Source: Lachnospiraceae bacterium
GTDB taxonomy: Bacteria; Bacillota; Clostridia; Lachnospirales; Lachnospiraceae
DNA: 64,000 nucleotides
Assembly: GCA_014804795.1 (NCBI GenBank)
Contig: JAAUZC010000053.1
Location: forward strand, 62,001 to 126,000
Direction of reading: 5' to 3'
Shown here piece by piece: positions 15,091 to 22,414 of the stretch. The notes under the pieces were generated by a model. It had not been told where the DNA came from and searched no databases. It saw only the letters and a list, made by a program, of their open reading frames with translations. Each line of letters opens with the position of its first letter. Within the stretch, counting starts at the first letter, position 1. The translations under genes and the position numbers were made by a program.

Positions 15091-15212
15091 TCATATAGGA
15101 AACTTCGTCTCATATATGACAAAACCCTCCGGGGGATGCGCAGCTCGCGGAGAGGAAATTACTGCTTTGCAGTCCGCTCGCGCGCGAAGAGTTCGCAGGC
15201 GAACTCTTTTTT
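15091..15212. repeat. Dispersed intergenic repeat, copy 2, with terminator
   Basis: Second copy of the repeat at 1681-1783. The first 85 or so bases are nearly identical; the right end here is longer and forms AAGAGTTCG / CGAACTCTT (15187-15195, 15200-15208) with loop CAGG and a T run, an intrinsic terminator. It lies between convergent genes (MATE operon and pepT). Confidence 0.85.
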
Positions 15213-15219
15213 AGATTTT

Positions 15220-16455
15220 CTATACTTCATTTCCGTATCGCATGGCCAGCTTAACGAGCAGTTCAGTCACTTTCTCCATGGACTGAACGCATGCATACTC
15301 AAAACGGCTGTGGCAGTTGGCCGCGCCGGTACAGAGGTTGGGGCAGGGCAGTCCCATAAAGGAAAGCCTGGAGCCATCAGTTCCTCCTCTGACGGGAGTC
15401 ATCTTCGGTTCTATCCCCAGCTCTCTTAGCACAGCACATGCATTTTCCATCAGATGGGTATGATCTTTCAGAATCTCCCTCATATTATAATAGGAATCAG
15501 CCATCTCCACTGTCACAGTATTTTCCCCATATTTGAGGTTCAGAAAATCGGCGCATTGCAGAAAGAGTTTCTTTTTTTGTTCAAACAGAGTTTTATCGTG
15601 ATCTCTGATAATATAGTCCGCTGTTGTTTCCTCTACATTTCCGCTTATACTGTCCAAATGGAAAAATCCTTCCCTGCCCTCAGTATATATGGGATTTTGA
15701 AAAACGGGCAAAAGATTCTGGAATTCCTGAGCAATTAAAATGGAATTGATCATTTTGCCCTTTGCAGCGCCGGGGTGCACACTGCGTCCGTGGACGATCA
15801 GTTTTGCGCCGGCAGCATTGAATGTTTCATCTTCCAGTTCGCCCAGTCCCCCGCCGTCTACGGTGTAGGCATAATCCGCCCCAAAGAGAGCTACATCAAA
15901 ATGATCTGCGCCCGCGCCGACTTCTTCGTCCGGCGTAAAGCCCACCCGTATTTTACCATGAGGAATTTCGGGATGGGAGAGCAGATATTCTGCCATAGCC
16001 ATAATTTCGGCCACTCCGGCTTTGTCATCCGCACCAAGCAGAGTCGTTCCATCTGTAACGATCAGATCCTGCCCTTTATACAGGGGAAGTTCCGGAAAAT
16101 CAGAAACGGAAAGTACAATATTCTCCGTTTCATTTAACAGGATATTGCCGCCGTCATAATTTTCTACAATTCTGGGTTTGACATTTTTGCCGGTAACGGC
16201 GGGCGAAGTGTCCATATGTGCTATAAAGCCGAGAACAGGACATTTTTCGCGGCCGGGTGTGGCAGGCACAGAGGCATATACATAACAATGCTCTTTGTCA
16301 TAGGTGATTTCTGCCACGCCCATTTCCGTGAGCTGTGAGACGAGGAGTTTCGCCAGATCATGCTGCTTTGCAGTGCTGGGCGTTGTCTCTGCCGTCTCAC
16401 AGGACTGTGTATCAATTTTTACATATTGTAAGAAGTTTTTTATTGTCTGTGTCAT
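15220..16455 (-). CDS. pepT: Peptidase T (tripeptide aminopeptidase)
   Basis: M20-family zinc peptidase that removes the N-terminal residue from tripeptides in the cytosol. 411 residues. Seen: GFIAHMDTSPAV (first metal His/Asp), TLLGADDKAGVAEIMAMAEY, catalytic GFTPDEEVGAGADHF, YTVDGGGLGELEDETF, and the C-terminal PVRGGTDGSRLSFMGLPCPNLCTGAANCHS in several pieces. GGAAGC precedes its ATG on the minus strand. It lies 77 bases after nagB on the same strand and may be read with it. Complements pepD in peptide use. Confidence 0.95.
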   Translation of the reverse strand: MTQTIKNFLQYVKIDTQSCETAETTPSTAKQHDLAKLLVSQLTEMGVAEITYDKEHCYVYASVPATPGREKCPVLGFIAHMDTSPAVTGKNVKPRIVENYDGGNILLNETENIVLSVSDFPELPLYKGQDLIVTDGTTLLGADDKAGVAEIMAMAEYLLSHPEIPHGKIRVGFTPDEEVGAGADHFDVALFGADYAYTVDGGGLGELEDETFNAAGAKLIVHGRSVHPGAAKGKMINSILIAQEFQNLLPVFQNPIYTEGREGFFHLDSISGNVEETTADYIIRDHDKTLFEQKKKLFLQCADFLNLKYGENTVTVEMADSYYNMREILKDHTHLMENACAVLRELGIEPKMTPVRGGTDGSRLSFMGLPCPNLCTGAANCHSRFEYACVQSMEKVTELLVKLAMRYGNEV

Positions 16456-16532
16456 GTTGCTTCCTTAATGCAGTTATATTATTTTAATTCGCAAACTCGT
16501 GCTTTATGCGAAATGTGTTCGCAATACGCTTA

Positions 16533-17261
16533 CTATTTTATGAGGCTGAGAGCAGCTTCATCCGCCACAACATAGACATTCTTGTGGTACTGCAGAATAG
16601 AAGCGGGAACGGAAGGGGTTACCGGACCGTAGAAAGAATCATAAAGAGCCTGAGCCTTATCTTCGCCGCTTGCGACAAGCAGAACCTTTTTAGCCTGCAT
16701 GATCGTTTTGATGCCCATTGTATAAGCCTGACGCGGTACATCTTCTTCTTTTTCAAAGAAACGTTTATTGGCATCAATGGTGCTGGGTGTTAAGTCTACA
16801 CAGTGTGTTTCCAGAGAAAAATGGTCAGCCGGCTCATTGAATCCGATATGCCCGTTACGGCCGATTCCAAGAAGCTGTAAGTCAATGCCGCCCACCTGAT
16901 GGATAACAGCATTATAGTCGCTGCAGGCTTTCTCACTGTCCGGTTCCGTACCGTCCGGCAGGAAAGAATGGTCTTTTCGCAGATTTACATGGTCAAAAAG
17001 ATGATCGTGCATGAAATAGTAGTAGCTCTGATCATTTTCCCGGGGCAGTCCTTTGTATTCGTCCAGATTGACTGTAGTTACTTCGGAGAAGTCCAGATCG
17101 CCTTTGTTGTACCACTCGATCAGCTGATTGTAGGTGCCGATCGGTGTGGAACCTGTGGCAAGACCCAGTACACAGTCCGGTTTCAGTATAACCTGTGCGG
17201 AAATGATGTTTGCTGCCTTACGGCTCATGTCTTCATAATTTTTTGCTTTGTAAAGTCTCAT
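16533..17261 (-). CDS. nagB: Glucosamine-6-phosphate deaminase
   Basis: Converts glucosamine-6-phosphate to fructose-6-phosphate and ammonia, the step that puts amino sugars into glycolysis. 242 residues, the short (non-allosteric, Bacillus NagB) length. Seen: LGLATGSTPIGTYNQLIEWY, TVNLDEYKGLPRENDQSYYY, GIGRNGHIGFNEPADHF and YTMGIKTIMQAKKVLLVASG. GGGAGG lies 8 bases before its ATG on the minus strand. Divergent from nagA, which supplies the substrate. A repeat-rich 357-base gap separates them. Confidence 0.96.
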   Translation of the reverse strand: MRLYKAKNYEDMSRKAANIISAQVILKPDCVLGLATGSTPIGTYNQLIEWYNKGDLDFSEVTTVNLDEYKGLPRENDQSYYYFMHDHLFDHVNLRKDHSFLPDGTEPDSEKACSDYNAVIHQVGGIDLQLLGIGRNGHIGFNEPADHFSLETHCVDLTPSTIDANKRFFEKEEDVPRQAYTMGIKTIMQAKKVLLVASGEDKAQALYDSFYGPVTPSVPASILQYHKNVYVVADEAALSLIK

Positions 17262-17411
17262 TTTAAGCCTCCCGATTATAGTTTTATGGTTTTTTATTGC
17301 TCTTATATAAAAGTACCAAATTTTAGAAAGAAAAGCAAGTTGACAGTAGTAATATTTGTGAAATTAAGGTATAATATACGCGATGGCAATGAGCAGTGCC
17401 ACGAAGAAAGA

Positions 17412-17498
17412 TGACAAAATGACTGCTTGCAGTCAATTTTGTCAGATTGCGGAGTGATAGGGCGAAAGCCCGTGAGCGAGGAAAAACGAAGGTTTTTC
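17412..17498. repeat. Hairpins in the nagB-nagA gap
   Basis: Two stem-loops: TGACAAAA-TGACTGC paired with GCAGTCA-TTTTGTCA (17412-17444, 15 bp with one bulged A), and GAAAAAC-GAAG-GTTTTTC (17481-17498). They precede the tandem repeat. No gene lies in 17262-17618; a TTGACA at 17339 and a TATAAT near 17370 are too far apart to be a clear promoter. Confidence 0.7.
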
Positions 17499-17502
17499 GA
17501 GC

Positions 17503-17592
17503 GTGCACTGCGAAGCAGAGCGGTGCAGAGCTGCGAAGCAGAGTGGTGCGAGCTGCGAAGCAGAGCGATGCGAGCTGCGAAGTAAGGCACTG
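17503..17592. repeat. Imperfect 20-23 bp tandem repeat before nagA
   Basis: Four head-to-tail units with core CTGCGAAGCAGAG: 17503-17522, 17523-17545, 17546-17567 and a degenerate fourth to 17592. Units differ in length (20, 23, 22 bp) and in a few bases. They end 13 bases before the nagA ribosome-binding site, so they would be in its leader RNA. Not a CRISPR array: no separate spacers. Confidence 0.85.
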
Positions 17593-17618
17593 TGAAAAAA
17601 ATATCAGGAGGTTACAAT

Positions 17619-18746
17619 ATGTTATTTAGAGGCGGAAAAGTATTTACAGGAGAAAAGTTTGAGGAAATTTCAGTCAGAACAGAAAACGGGAAGATCGCAG
17701 AGATAGCAAAGGAACTTTCCGAAAAAGAAGGGGAAGAAGTGATGGAACTCGGGGAAGATCTGTTAGTTCCGGGCTTTATTGATCTGCATACTCATGGCTG
17801 TGTGGGATATGATTTTTCGACGGCAGGCAAAGACGAGATAGATAAAATGTGCGAGTTTTATTTGAGCAAAGGCATCACTTCCGTTGCCGGAACGACGATG
17901 ACGATGGGATATGAAGATTATAAAAAGGCGGCGGCCACGATCGGGGAATATATGGACAGTGTGGAGAACCACAATCTGATCGGCATCAATATGGAGGGGC
18001 CGTTCCTTTCGGTAGAAAAGAAAGGAGCGCATGATCCGCAGTATATAGTGGATGCGTCCCAGGAAGCGATGGATGAGTTGAATAAGCTGGCAAAGGGGCA
18101 TTTCCTGATCGTGGATATTGCGCCGGACCGCCCGGGGGCAATTGAGTTTATTAAGAAAAACAGCAAGGATTATGTGATTTCTGTAGCGCATACACCGGCG
18201 AATTATGAAAAGGCGATGGAGGCCTTTGAGGCGGGAGCGACAGAGGTGACACATTTGTTTAATGCGATGAACGGACTGGGGCACAGAGATCCCGGCGTTC
18301 CGGGAGCTGCTTTTGAGGCGGGGGCAAATGTGGAGATGATCTGCGATGGTATCCATATTCATCCGACGGTTATGAAAATGGTCTATAAAATGTTCAAAGA
18401 ACGTCTGCTTGTCATTTCCGACTCCATGAGTGCGGCGGGATTGCAGGATGGCGAATATGTGCTGGGCGGTCTGCCTGTTTTTGTGAAAGACGGCAAGGCA
18501 ACACTGGAAAACGGGACCATAGCCGGCTCCACAACAGATATGTTAGCGGAAATGGGTGTGTGGATGGATACCTGCGGATTGAGTATGGAAGAGATACTGC
18601 CCTGTATGACGATCAATCAGGCAAAAGCTGTGCATAAGGAAAACCAGATCGGCAGCATTGAAACAAGAAAGGCAGCGGATCTCGTTGTGATAAGTCCGAA
18701 GAGAGAGATCAGAGCGGTCTATAAAAACGGAGTCAGGAAAGTATGA
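17619..18746 (+). CDS. nagA: N-acetylglucosamine-6-phosphate deacetylase
   Basis: Removes acetate from GlcNAc-6-phosphate to give the NagB substrate. Amidohydrolase TIM barrel of 375 residues. Seen: DLLVPGFIDLHTHGCVGYDF (metal site), NMEGPFLSVEKKGAHDP with the catalytic-site Glu, HTPANYEKAMEAFEAGATEV, HLFNAMNGLGHRDPGVPGA, MICDGIHIHPTVMKM and the catalytic Asp in LLVISDSMSAAG. ATG 17619 is set by AGGAGG at 17606-17611; a GTG at 17592 would add nine residues and is unlikely. The stop overlaps the next gene (ATGA). Confidence 0.96.
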   Translation: MLFRGGKVFTGEKFEEISVRTENGKIAEIAKELSEKEGEEVMELGEDLLVPGFIDLHTHGCVGYDFSTAGKDEIDKMCEFYLSKGITSVAGTTMTMGYEDYKKAAATIGEYMDSVENHNLIGINMEGPFLSVEKKGAHDPQYIVDASQEAMDELNKLAKGHFLIVDIAPDRPGAIEFIKKNSKDYVISVAHTPANYEKAMEAFEAGATEVTHLFNAMNGLGHRDPGVPGAAFEAGANVEMICDGIHIHPTVMKMVYKMFKERLLVISDSMSAAGLQDGEYVLGGLPVFVKDGKATLENGTIAGSTTDMLAEMGVWMDTCGLSMEEILPCMTINQAKAVHKENQIGSIETRKAADLVVISPKREIRAVYKNGVRKV

Positions 18747-19345
18747 AAAACATTATTTTCGATGTAGGCAGTGTCCTGATCGGTTACAGATGGCGGGATA
18801 TGTGCCTTGACGAAGGCTGGGAAGAAGATAAAGCGGACAAGATAGGCAGGGGATTTTTTTCAAATCCCCTGTGGCCGGATTATGATGCAGGGCTTGTCAG
18901 TACAGATAAACTGGTAGAAAGCGTTGCAGAAAACTATCCGGAACTTGAAACGGATATACGTTGGTTTATCACAAGCGGGAAAAAGATGATCGTGGAGCGT
19001 CCGAAAATCTGGGAGCTTGTAAAAAGACTGAAAGAGAAAGGCTTCGGGCTTTATCTGCTGTCAAACTATTCGGAGGAATTGTTTACGTTACATACTGCAG
19101 GCCTGCCGTTTTTGGAACTTGTAAACGGCGGCGTGATCTCTTATCAAATTCATCAGATTAAGCCGAATCCGTCTATCTATCAGTACCTGTTAGACAAGTA
19201 TCAGTTAAAACCGGAGGATTGTCTGTTTTTTGATGACAGGCCGGAAAATACGGAAGCGGCGAAAAAACTGGGGATGCAGGCAGTGACTGTCGAGGACGGT
19301 TCGGAGGAATTGCTTATAAGAGAACTGGAAAAGCTGCTGCAGTAA
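18743..19345 (+). CDS. HAD-family phosphatase (subfamily IA)
   Basis: 200 residues. Motif I FDVGSVLIGYRW has the nucleophilic Asp but Gly where many phosphatases have the second Asp, as in YihX-type members (FDxGNVL). Motif II YLLSNYSEE, motif III Lys in HQIKPNPSIYQ, and motif IV FFDDRPENTEAAKKLGMQAV are present, so it should be active on a small phosphorylated sugar or similar. ATG overlaps the nagA stop, which suggests a role in amino-sugar phosphate metabolism; the substrate cannot be named from sequence. Confidence 0.85.
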   Translation: MKNIIFDVGSVLIGYRWRDMCLDEGWEEDKADKIGRGFFSNPLWPDYDAGLVSTDKLVESVAENYPELETDIRWFITSGKKMIVERPKIWELVKRLKEKGFGLYLLSNYSEELFTLHTAGLPFLELVNGGVISYQIHQIKPNPSIYQYLLDKYQLKPEDCLFFDDRPENTEAAKKLGMQAVTVEDGSEELLIRELEKLLQ

Positions 19346-19352
19346 TAAATAT

Positions 19353-19397
19353 CCCGGCGCGGTACATAGCGTTTAGAGCTGTGCCGCGCCGGGTTTT
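19353..19397. terminator. Terminator between convergent genes
   Basis: CCCGGCGCGGTACA (19353-19366) pairs with TGTGCCGCGCCGGG (19380-19393), 14 bp with one G-T, followed by TTTTA. Ends the nagA operon. Confidence 0.9.
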
Positions 19398-19424
19398 ATG
19401 ATCGTTCAGCCGCCGATAAAGCTG

Positions 19425-20435
19425 TTATTTCTTCACAAATTCCGTTGTGACAAGTTCATCATAGGGAAGTGCGTTTTCCAGTTCCCCGGCATCCATCAGG
19501 ATATTCTGCAGCAGATCAAACGCTTCTTTTTCGAAAGCCGGGTCTGTTTTCCAGGTGTCCTGCGCTGCATAGCGTTCTACAATGATCTCCAGTATTTCCG
19601 CATCTGTTTCTGCAAATTGCGGGCTGATTGCTTTGGCAATTTCTTTCGGTGTATGTTCCGCGCAGTAATCCATGCCTTTTTGCAGAGCGTTTGTGAAAGC
19701 CTGAATAACCTCAGGATTCTTTTCTATATAACTTTTCTTTGCGGAGAAAGACGTATAGGGTACATAGCCGGAGGCCTCACCGAGGGAAGCGACTACGTAG
19801 CCGTCGCCTTTTAGTTCGAGCGAAGTCGCGTGCGGCTCGAACTCGACGGTAAACTCCGCCTGCCCTCCGGAGAAAGCGGCAGCAGTAGAACCAAAGTCTA
19901 TGGACTGATCGATATTTACTTCGGATTTATCGATGTTGTTCATGGAGAGTATGTATTCAAATACCATCTCCGGCATACCGCCGGCTCTTCCGCCTAACAC
20001 ATCCTTTCCTTTCAACATATCCCAACTGAAATTGTCGATCGGTTCCCTTGCAACAAGGAAATTTCCGGCGCGTTGGGTAAGTTGCGCAAAGTTGACGGCA
20101 TTGTCATCAATTCCTTCCGCATAGCTGTAGATTGTCGCTTCCGCGCCCATAAAGCCGATATCGGCCTCTCCGGATAAGAGAGCGGTCATGGTCTTATCGG
20201 CACCATAGCCCGTTACCAGTTCCACGTCCAGTCCTTCTTCTGCAAAGTATCCTTCCTCAATCGCCACATACATGGGCGCATAGAAAATGGAATGTGCCAC
20301 TTCGTTTAATACGACATGTGTTTTATCTCCTGTGGTCTCATTATCTTTAGAACCACAGCCCGTAAGCAGTGCAGTCATGCTGAAAAGCATCACTGACGTC
20401 AGCAGCAGTGCAATCAGTTTATTTCGCTTTTTCAT
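19425..20435 (-). CDS. ABC transporter solute-binding lipoprotein (NMT1/SsuA type), orphan
   Basis: 336 residues with a lipoprotein signal: MKKRNKLIALLLTSVMLF then lipobox LTGC. The mature part fits the SsuA/ThiY/TauA binding-protein class: HSIFYAPMYVAIEEGYFAEE, YGADKTMTALLSGEADIGFM, KDVLGGRAGGMPEMVFEYIL, and late KNPEVIQAFTNALQKGMDY. These proteins bind sulfonates, thiamine precursors or related small organics. No permease or ATPase gene lies beside it, so it must work with a transporter encoded elsewhere. No riboswitch is apparent in the 147-base upstream gap. Confidence 0.88.
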   Translation of the reverse strand: MKKRNKLIALLLTSVMLFSMTALLTGCGSKDNETTGDKTHVVLNEVAHSIFYAPMYVAIEEGYFAEEGLDVELVTGYGADKTMTALLSGEADIGFMGAEATIYSYAEGIDDNAVNFAQLTQRAGNFLVAREPIDNFSWDMLKGKDVLGGRAGGMPEMVFEYILSMNNIDKSEVNIDQSIDFGSTAAAFSGGQAEFTVEFEPHATSLELKGDGYVVASLGEASGYVPYTSFSAKKSYIEKNPEVIQAFTNALQKGMDYCAEHTPKEIAKAISPQFAETDAEILEIIVERYAAQDTWKTDPAFEKEAFDLLQNILMDAGELENALPYDELVTTEFVKK

Positions 20436-20497
20436 AGGTTCTCCCGTGTTTGGTTTTATACATTATATGCGAAAATTAAAAAAAGTGATAAAAAGTA

Positions 20498-20526
20498 TTG
20501 AATCTACACATAAAAAGTGATACTAT
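20498..20526 (+). promoter_or_regulatory. Promoter of the PAP2-like gene
   Basis: TTGAAT (20498-20503), 17 bases, TACTAT (20521-20526). The spacer overlaps one of two AAAAGTGATA direct repeats (near 20482 and 20512), possible regulator sites shared with the divergent lipoprotein gene. Confidence 0.55.
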
Positions 20527-20582
20527 TACACATAGTATTGAAAACTAGATTATAGAGAAAGCAAAACCAAAAGGAGAGAGAA

Positions 20583-21188
20583 ATGAATGAAAATATAAAA
20601 ATACAAAATATGACACCGGGGAATATTACGGCGAAATTAATCAGAGTGGTAACTGTACCACCGTTTTTGATTACCGGTATGTTGATTGTATTGACGATAT
20701 CTGTGGATCATTTTTGTGACAGTACGATTCAGATGGCATGGGCAGTTGTACTGTTAGGGCTGGTGCCGATTCTGGCTTATCCGATACAGAAACTGCTGCC
20801 GACGAAAGGAGAAGTAAGGGAAGAACAGCGCAATATAGCGTTTGTTCTGACATTTGCAGGCTACCTGGCCGCACTTTTTTTCTCCATTACAGTAAACTGC
20901 GGCAAAGAGCTGAGATATATTATTATTTCCTATTTTATTTCCATGACGTTTCTGCTTATTTTAAACAAAGGACTGCATGTCCGGGCAAGCGGACATGCCT
21001 GCAGTGTGACGGGAACGCTGTATTTTTTGTCATTCTTTTTAGGTGTGCGTGCAGTTATTCCCTGTATCTGCATAGCGATAGCGGTAGTGTGGTCTTCGTT
21101 GCAATTAAAGCGCCATACGATACAGGAAATTTTCTGGGGCGCGACGGTATGCCTGCCCTGCATTCTGGCATCGGTGTTTATCCTGTGA
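20583..21188 (+). CDS. PAP2-like membrane protein with a degenerate active site
   Basis: 201 residues with about six hydrophobic segments (PPFLITGMLIVLTISVDHF, MAWAVVLLGLVPILAYPI, IAFVLTFAGYLAALFFSI and others). The stretch RASGHACS followed later by WSSLQLKRHTIQEIFWGA resembles the PSGH and SRxxxxxHxxxD motifs of PAP2 lipid phosphatases. The central His of each motif is kept, but Pro of PSGH and the final Asp are changed and the first KxxxxxxRP motif is not clear. It may be inactive or altered. AGGAGAG precedes the ATG. No operon partner. Confidence 0.65.
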   Translation: MNENIKIQNMTPGNITAKLIRVVTVPPFLITGMLIVLTISVDHFCDSTIQMAWAVVLLGLVPILAYPIQKLLPTKGEVREEQRNIAFVLTFAGYLAALFFSITVNCGKELRYIIISYFISMTFLLILNKGLHVRASGHACSVTGTLYFLSFFLGVRAVIPCICIAIAVVWSSLQLKRHTIQEIFWGATVCLPCILASVFIL

Positions 21189-21269
21189 CAGTGCAGTTAC
21201 GCAATCGCTGTTAACGCTCAAAGCAGATAGTTTGGCCCTAATGTAATGTTTGGCTCTGTCAGCCTGTTG

Positions 21270-21653
21270 CTAATGTTTTACAGGATGGGCGTGCACATAA
21301 TTTTTTACGGCCTCAAAACTTTCCTTGCTGATCACATGCTCAATCTTACAGGCGTCCTGGGCGGCGATATCCTCCGGGACGCCGAGTTCTGTCAGCCATT
21401 TGGTGATAAACAGATGGCGTTCATAGATCATTTCCGCAATTTCTTTTCCGCTTTCTGTCAGGTAGATGAAACCTTGTTCCGAGATGGTGATATGCTCTTT
21501 TTCCCGCAGATTTTTCATGGCGATGCTGACACTGGGTTTTTTGAAATCCAGCTCATTGGCGATATCCACAGCGCGGACTACCGGCAGTTTTTTACTCAGT
21601 AAGAGAATCGTTTCCAAGTAGTTTTCAGAAGATTCGTTTCCAAAAGTTCTCAT
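21270..21653 (-). CDS. DtxR/IdeR-type iron-dependent repressor
   Basis: 127 residues: a winged helix N-domain (SSENYLETILLLSKKLPVVR, ANELDFKKPSVSIAMKNLRE) and a dimerisation domain with metal ligands ERHLF and DACKIEHVIS. The Cys in DACKIEH matches DtxR Cys102 of the activating site, where manganese-type MntR has Glu, so iron is the likely signal. The C-terminal SH3-like domain is absent. ATG 21653 is preferred (TGGAG 5 bases upstream); ATG 21665 adds four residues. Divergent from feoA, with a palindrome in the feo promoter as probable operator. Confidence 0.88.
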   Translation of the reverse strand: MRTFGNESSENYLETILLLSKKLPVVRAVDIANELDFKKPSVSIAMKNLREKEHITISEQGFIYLTESGKEIAEMIYERHLFITKWLTELGVPEDIAAQDACKIEHVISKESFEAVKNYVHAHPVKH

Positions 21654-21796
21654 AGCAATCTCCATTTCTATACATATCTATTGCACAGTTGATTTGGTGT
21701 TTTATTCCAGCCAGTTACCTGATTGTTTCTTAAGTATAGCACAGTTTTTCCGGTGTGACAAATAAACAAAAGTGGAAAAATTTTTTCAATCTAGTA

Positions 21797-21825
21797 TTGA
21801 CAACTAATGATAATTAGAATAAACT
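21797..21825 (+). promoter_or_regulatory. feo promoter with palindromic operator
   Basis: TTGACA (21797-21802), 17 bases, TAAACT (21820-21825). The spacer contains CTAAT-GATA-ATTAG (21804-21817), an inverted repeat placed so a bound dimer would block RNA polymerase. Best candidate site for the divergent DtxR-type repressor. Confidence 0.7.
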
Positions 21826-21937
21826 AACTAAAGAAAGAGAAAACAAATAACAAGTAGAAGAATAAAATAAATAATAAAATCAACTAACAAACAGGCAAAG
21901 GGTATCTGTACACAGCTGGAGGAGAAAGGAGAACAAC

Positions 21938-22147
21938 ATGCCGCTTACAATGGTAAACTCGGATGAGACACAGATTATCAGAAAAGTCGGAGGAAAGGAA
22001 GAAACCCGGAAATTTCTGGAAAGCATGGGCTTTGTGACAGGCGGTGAAGTAACTGTTCTGTCAAAGGTAATGGGAAATGTCATCGTTTCTATAAAGGGAG
22101 CCCGCATAGCGATCGGGCAGGATATGGCAAATAAAATATTAGTTTAA
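21938..22147 (+). CDS. feoA: FeoA domain protein, first copy
   Basis: 69-residue SH3-like cytoplasmic protein thought to aid or regulate FeoB. Seen: ETRKFLESMGFVTGGEVTVL and GNVIVSIKGARIAIGQDMAN, the two halves of the fold. It has strong GGAGGAGAAAGGAG upstream. It comes first in feoA-feoA-feoB, 14 bases before the second feoA. The two copies share the fold but are clearly diverged, so they may form distinct contacts. Confidence 0.92.
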   Translation: MPLTMVNSDETQIIRKVGGKEETRKFLESMGFVTGGEVTVLSKVMGNVIVSIKGARIAIGQDMANKILV

Positions 22148-22161
22148 ACGGAGGTATCAAG

Positions 22162-22386
22162 GTGAAAACATTAAGAGAAATTGCCTGTGACCGGACAGTA
22201 AAAGTTGTAAAACTGCATGGTGACGGTGCGGTGAAGAGAAGAATTATGGATATGGGCATTACAAAAGGCGTTGATGTTTATGTCAGGAAGGTGGCGCCGC
22301 TTGGCGATCCCATAGAGGTAACGGTAAGGGGCTATGAGTTGTCACTTCGAAAAGCCGATGCGGATATGATCGAAGTGGAGGATTAA
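22162..22386 (+). CDS. feoA: FeoA domain protein, second copy
   Basis: 74 residues: KTLREIACDRTVKVVKLHGDG, AVKRRIMDMGITKGVDVYVR, VAPLGDPIEVTVRGYELSLR. The RRIMDMG and PLGDPIEV-RGYELSLR signature is closer to the canonical FeoA than in the first copy. GTG start at 22162 after GGAGGTA (about 22150-22156). Ends 28 bases before feoB. Confidence 0.93.
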   Translation: MKTLREIACDRTVKVVKLHGDGAVKRRIMDMGITKGVDVYVRKVAPLGDPIEVTVRGYELSLRKADADMIEVED

Positions 22387-22414
22387 GAGATTACAGAAAG
22401 AGAGGCAAGAAAAA

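Noticed and set aside
17339..17375. TTGACA and TATAAT as the nagA promoter
   Set aside because: The gap is more than 20 bases, too long for a standard promoter; left unassigned.
17503..17592. Possible CRISPR array
   Set aside because: Units are joined directly with no unique spacers and differ in length; there are no cas genes.
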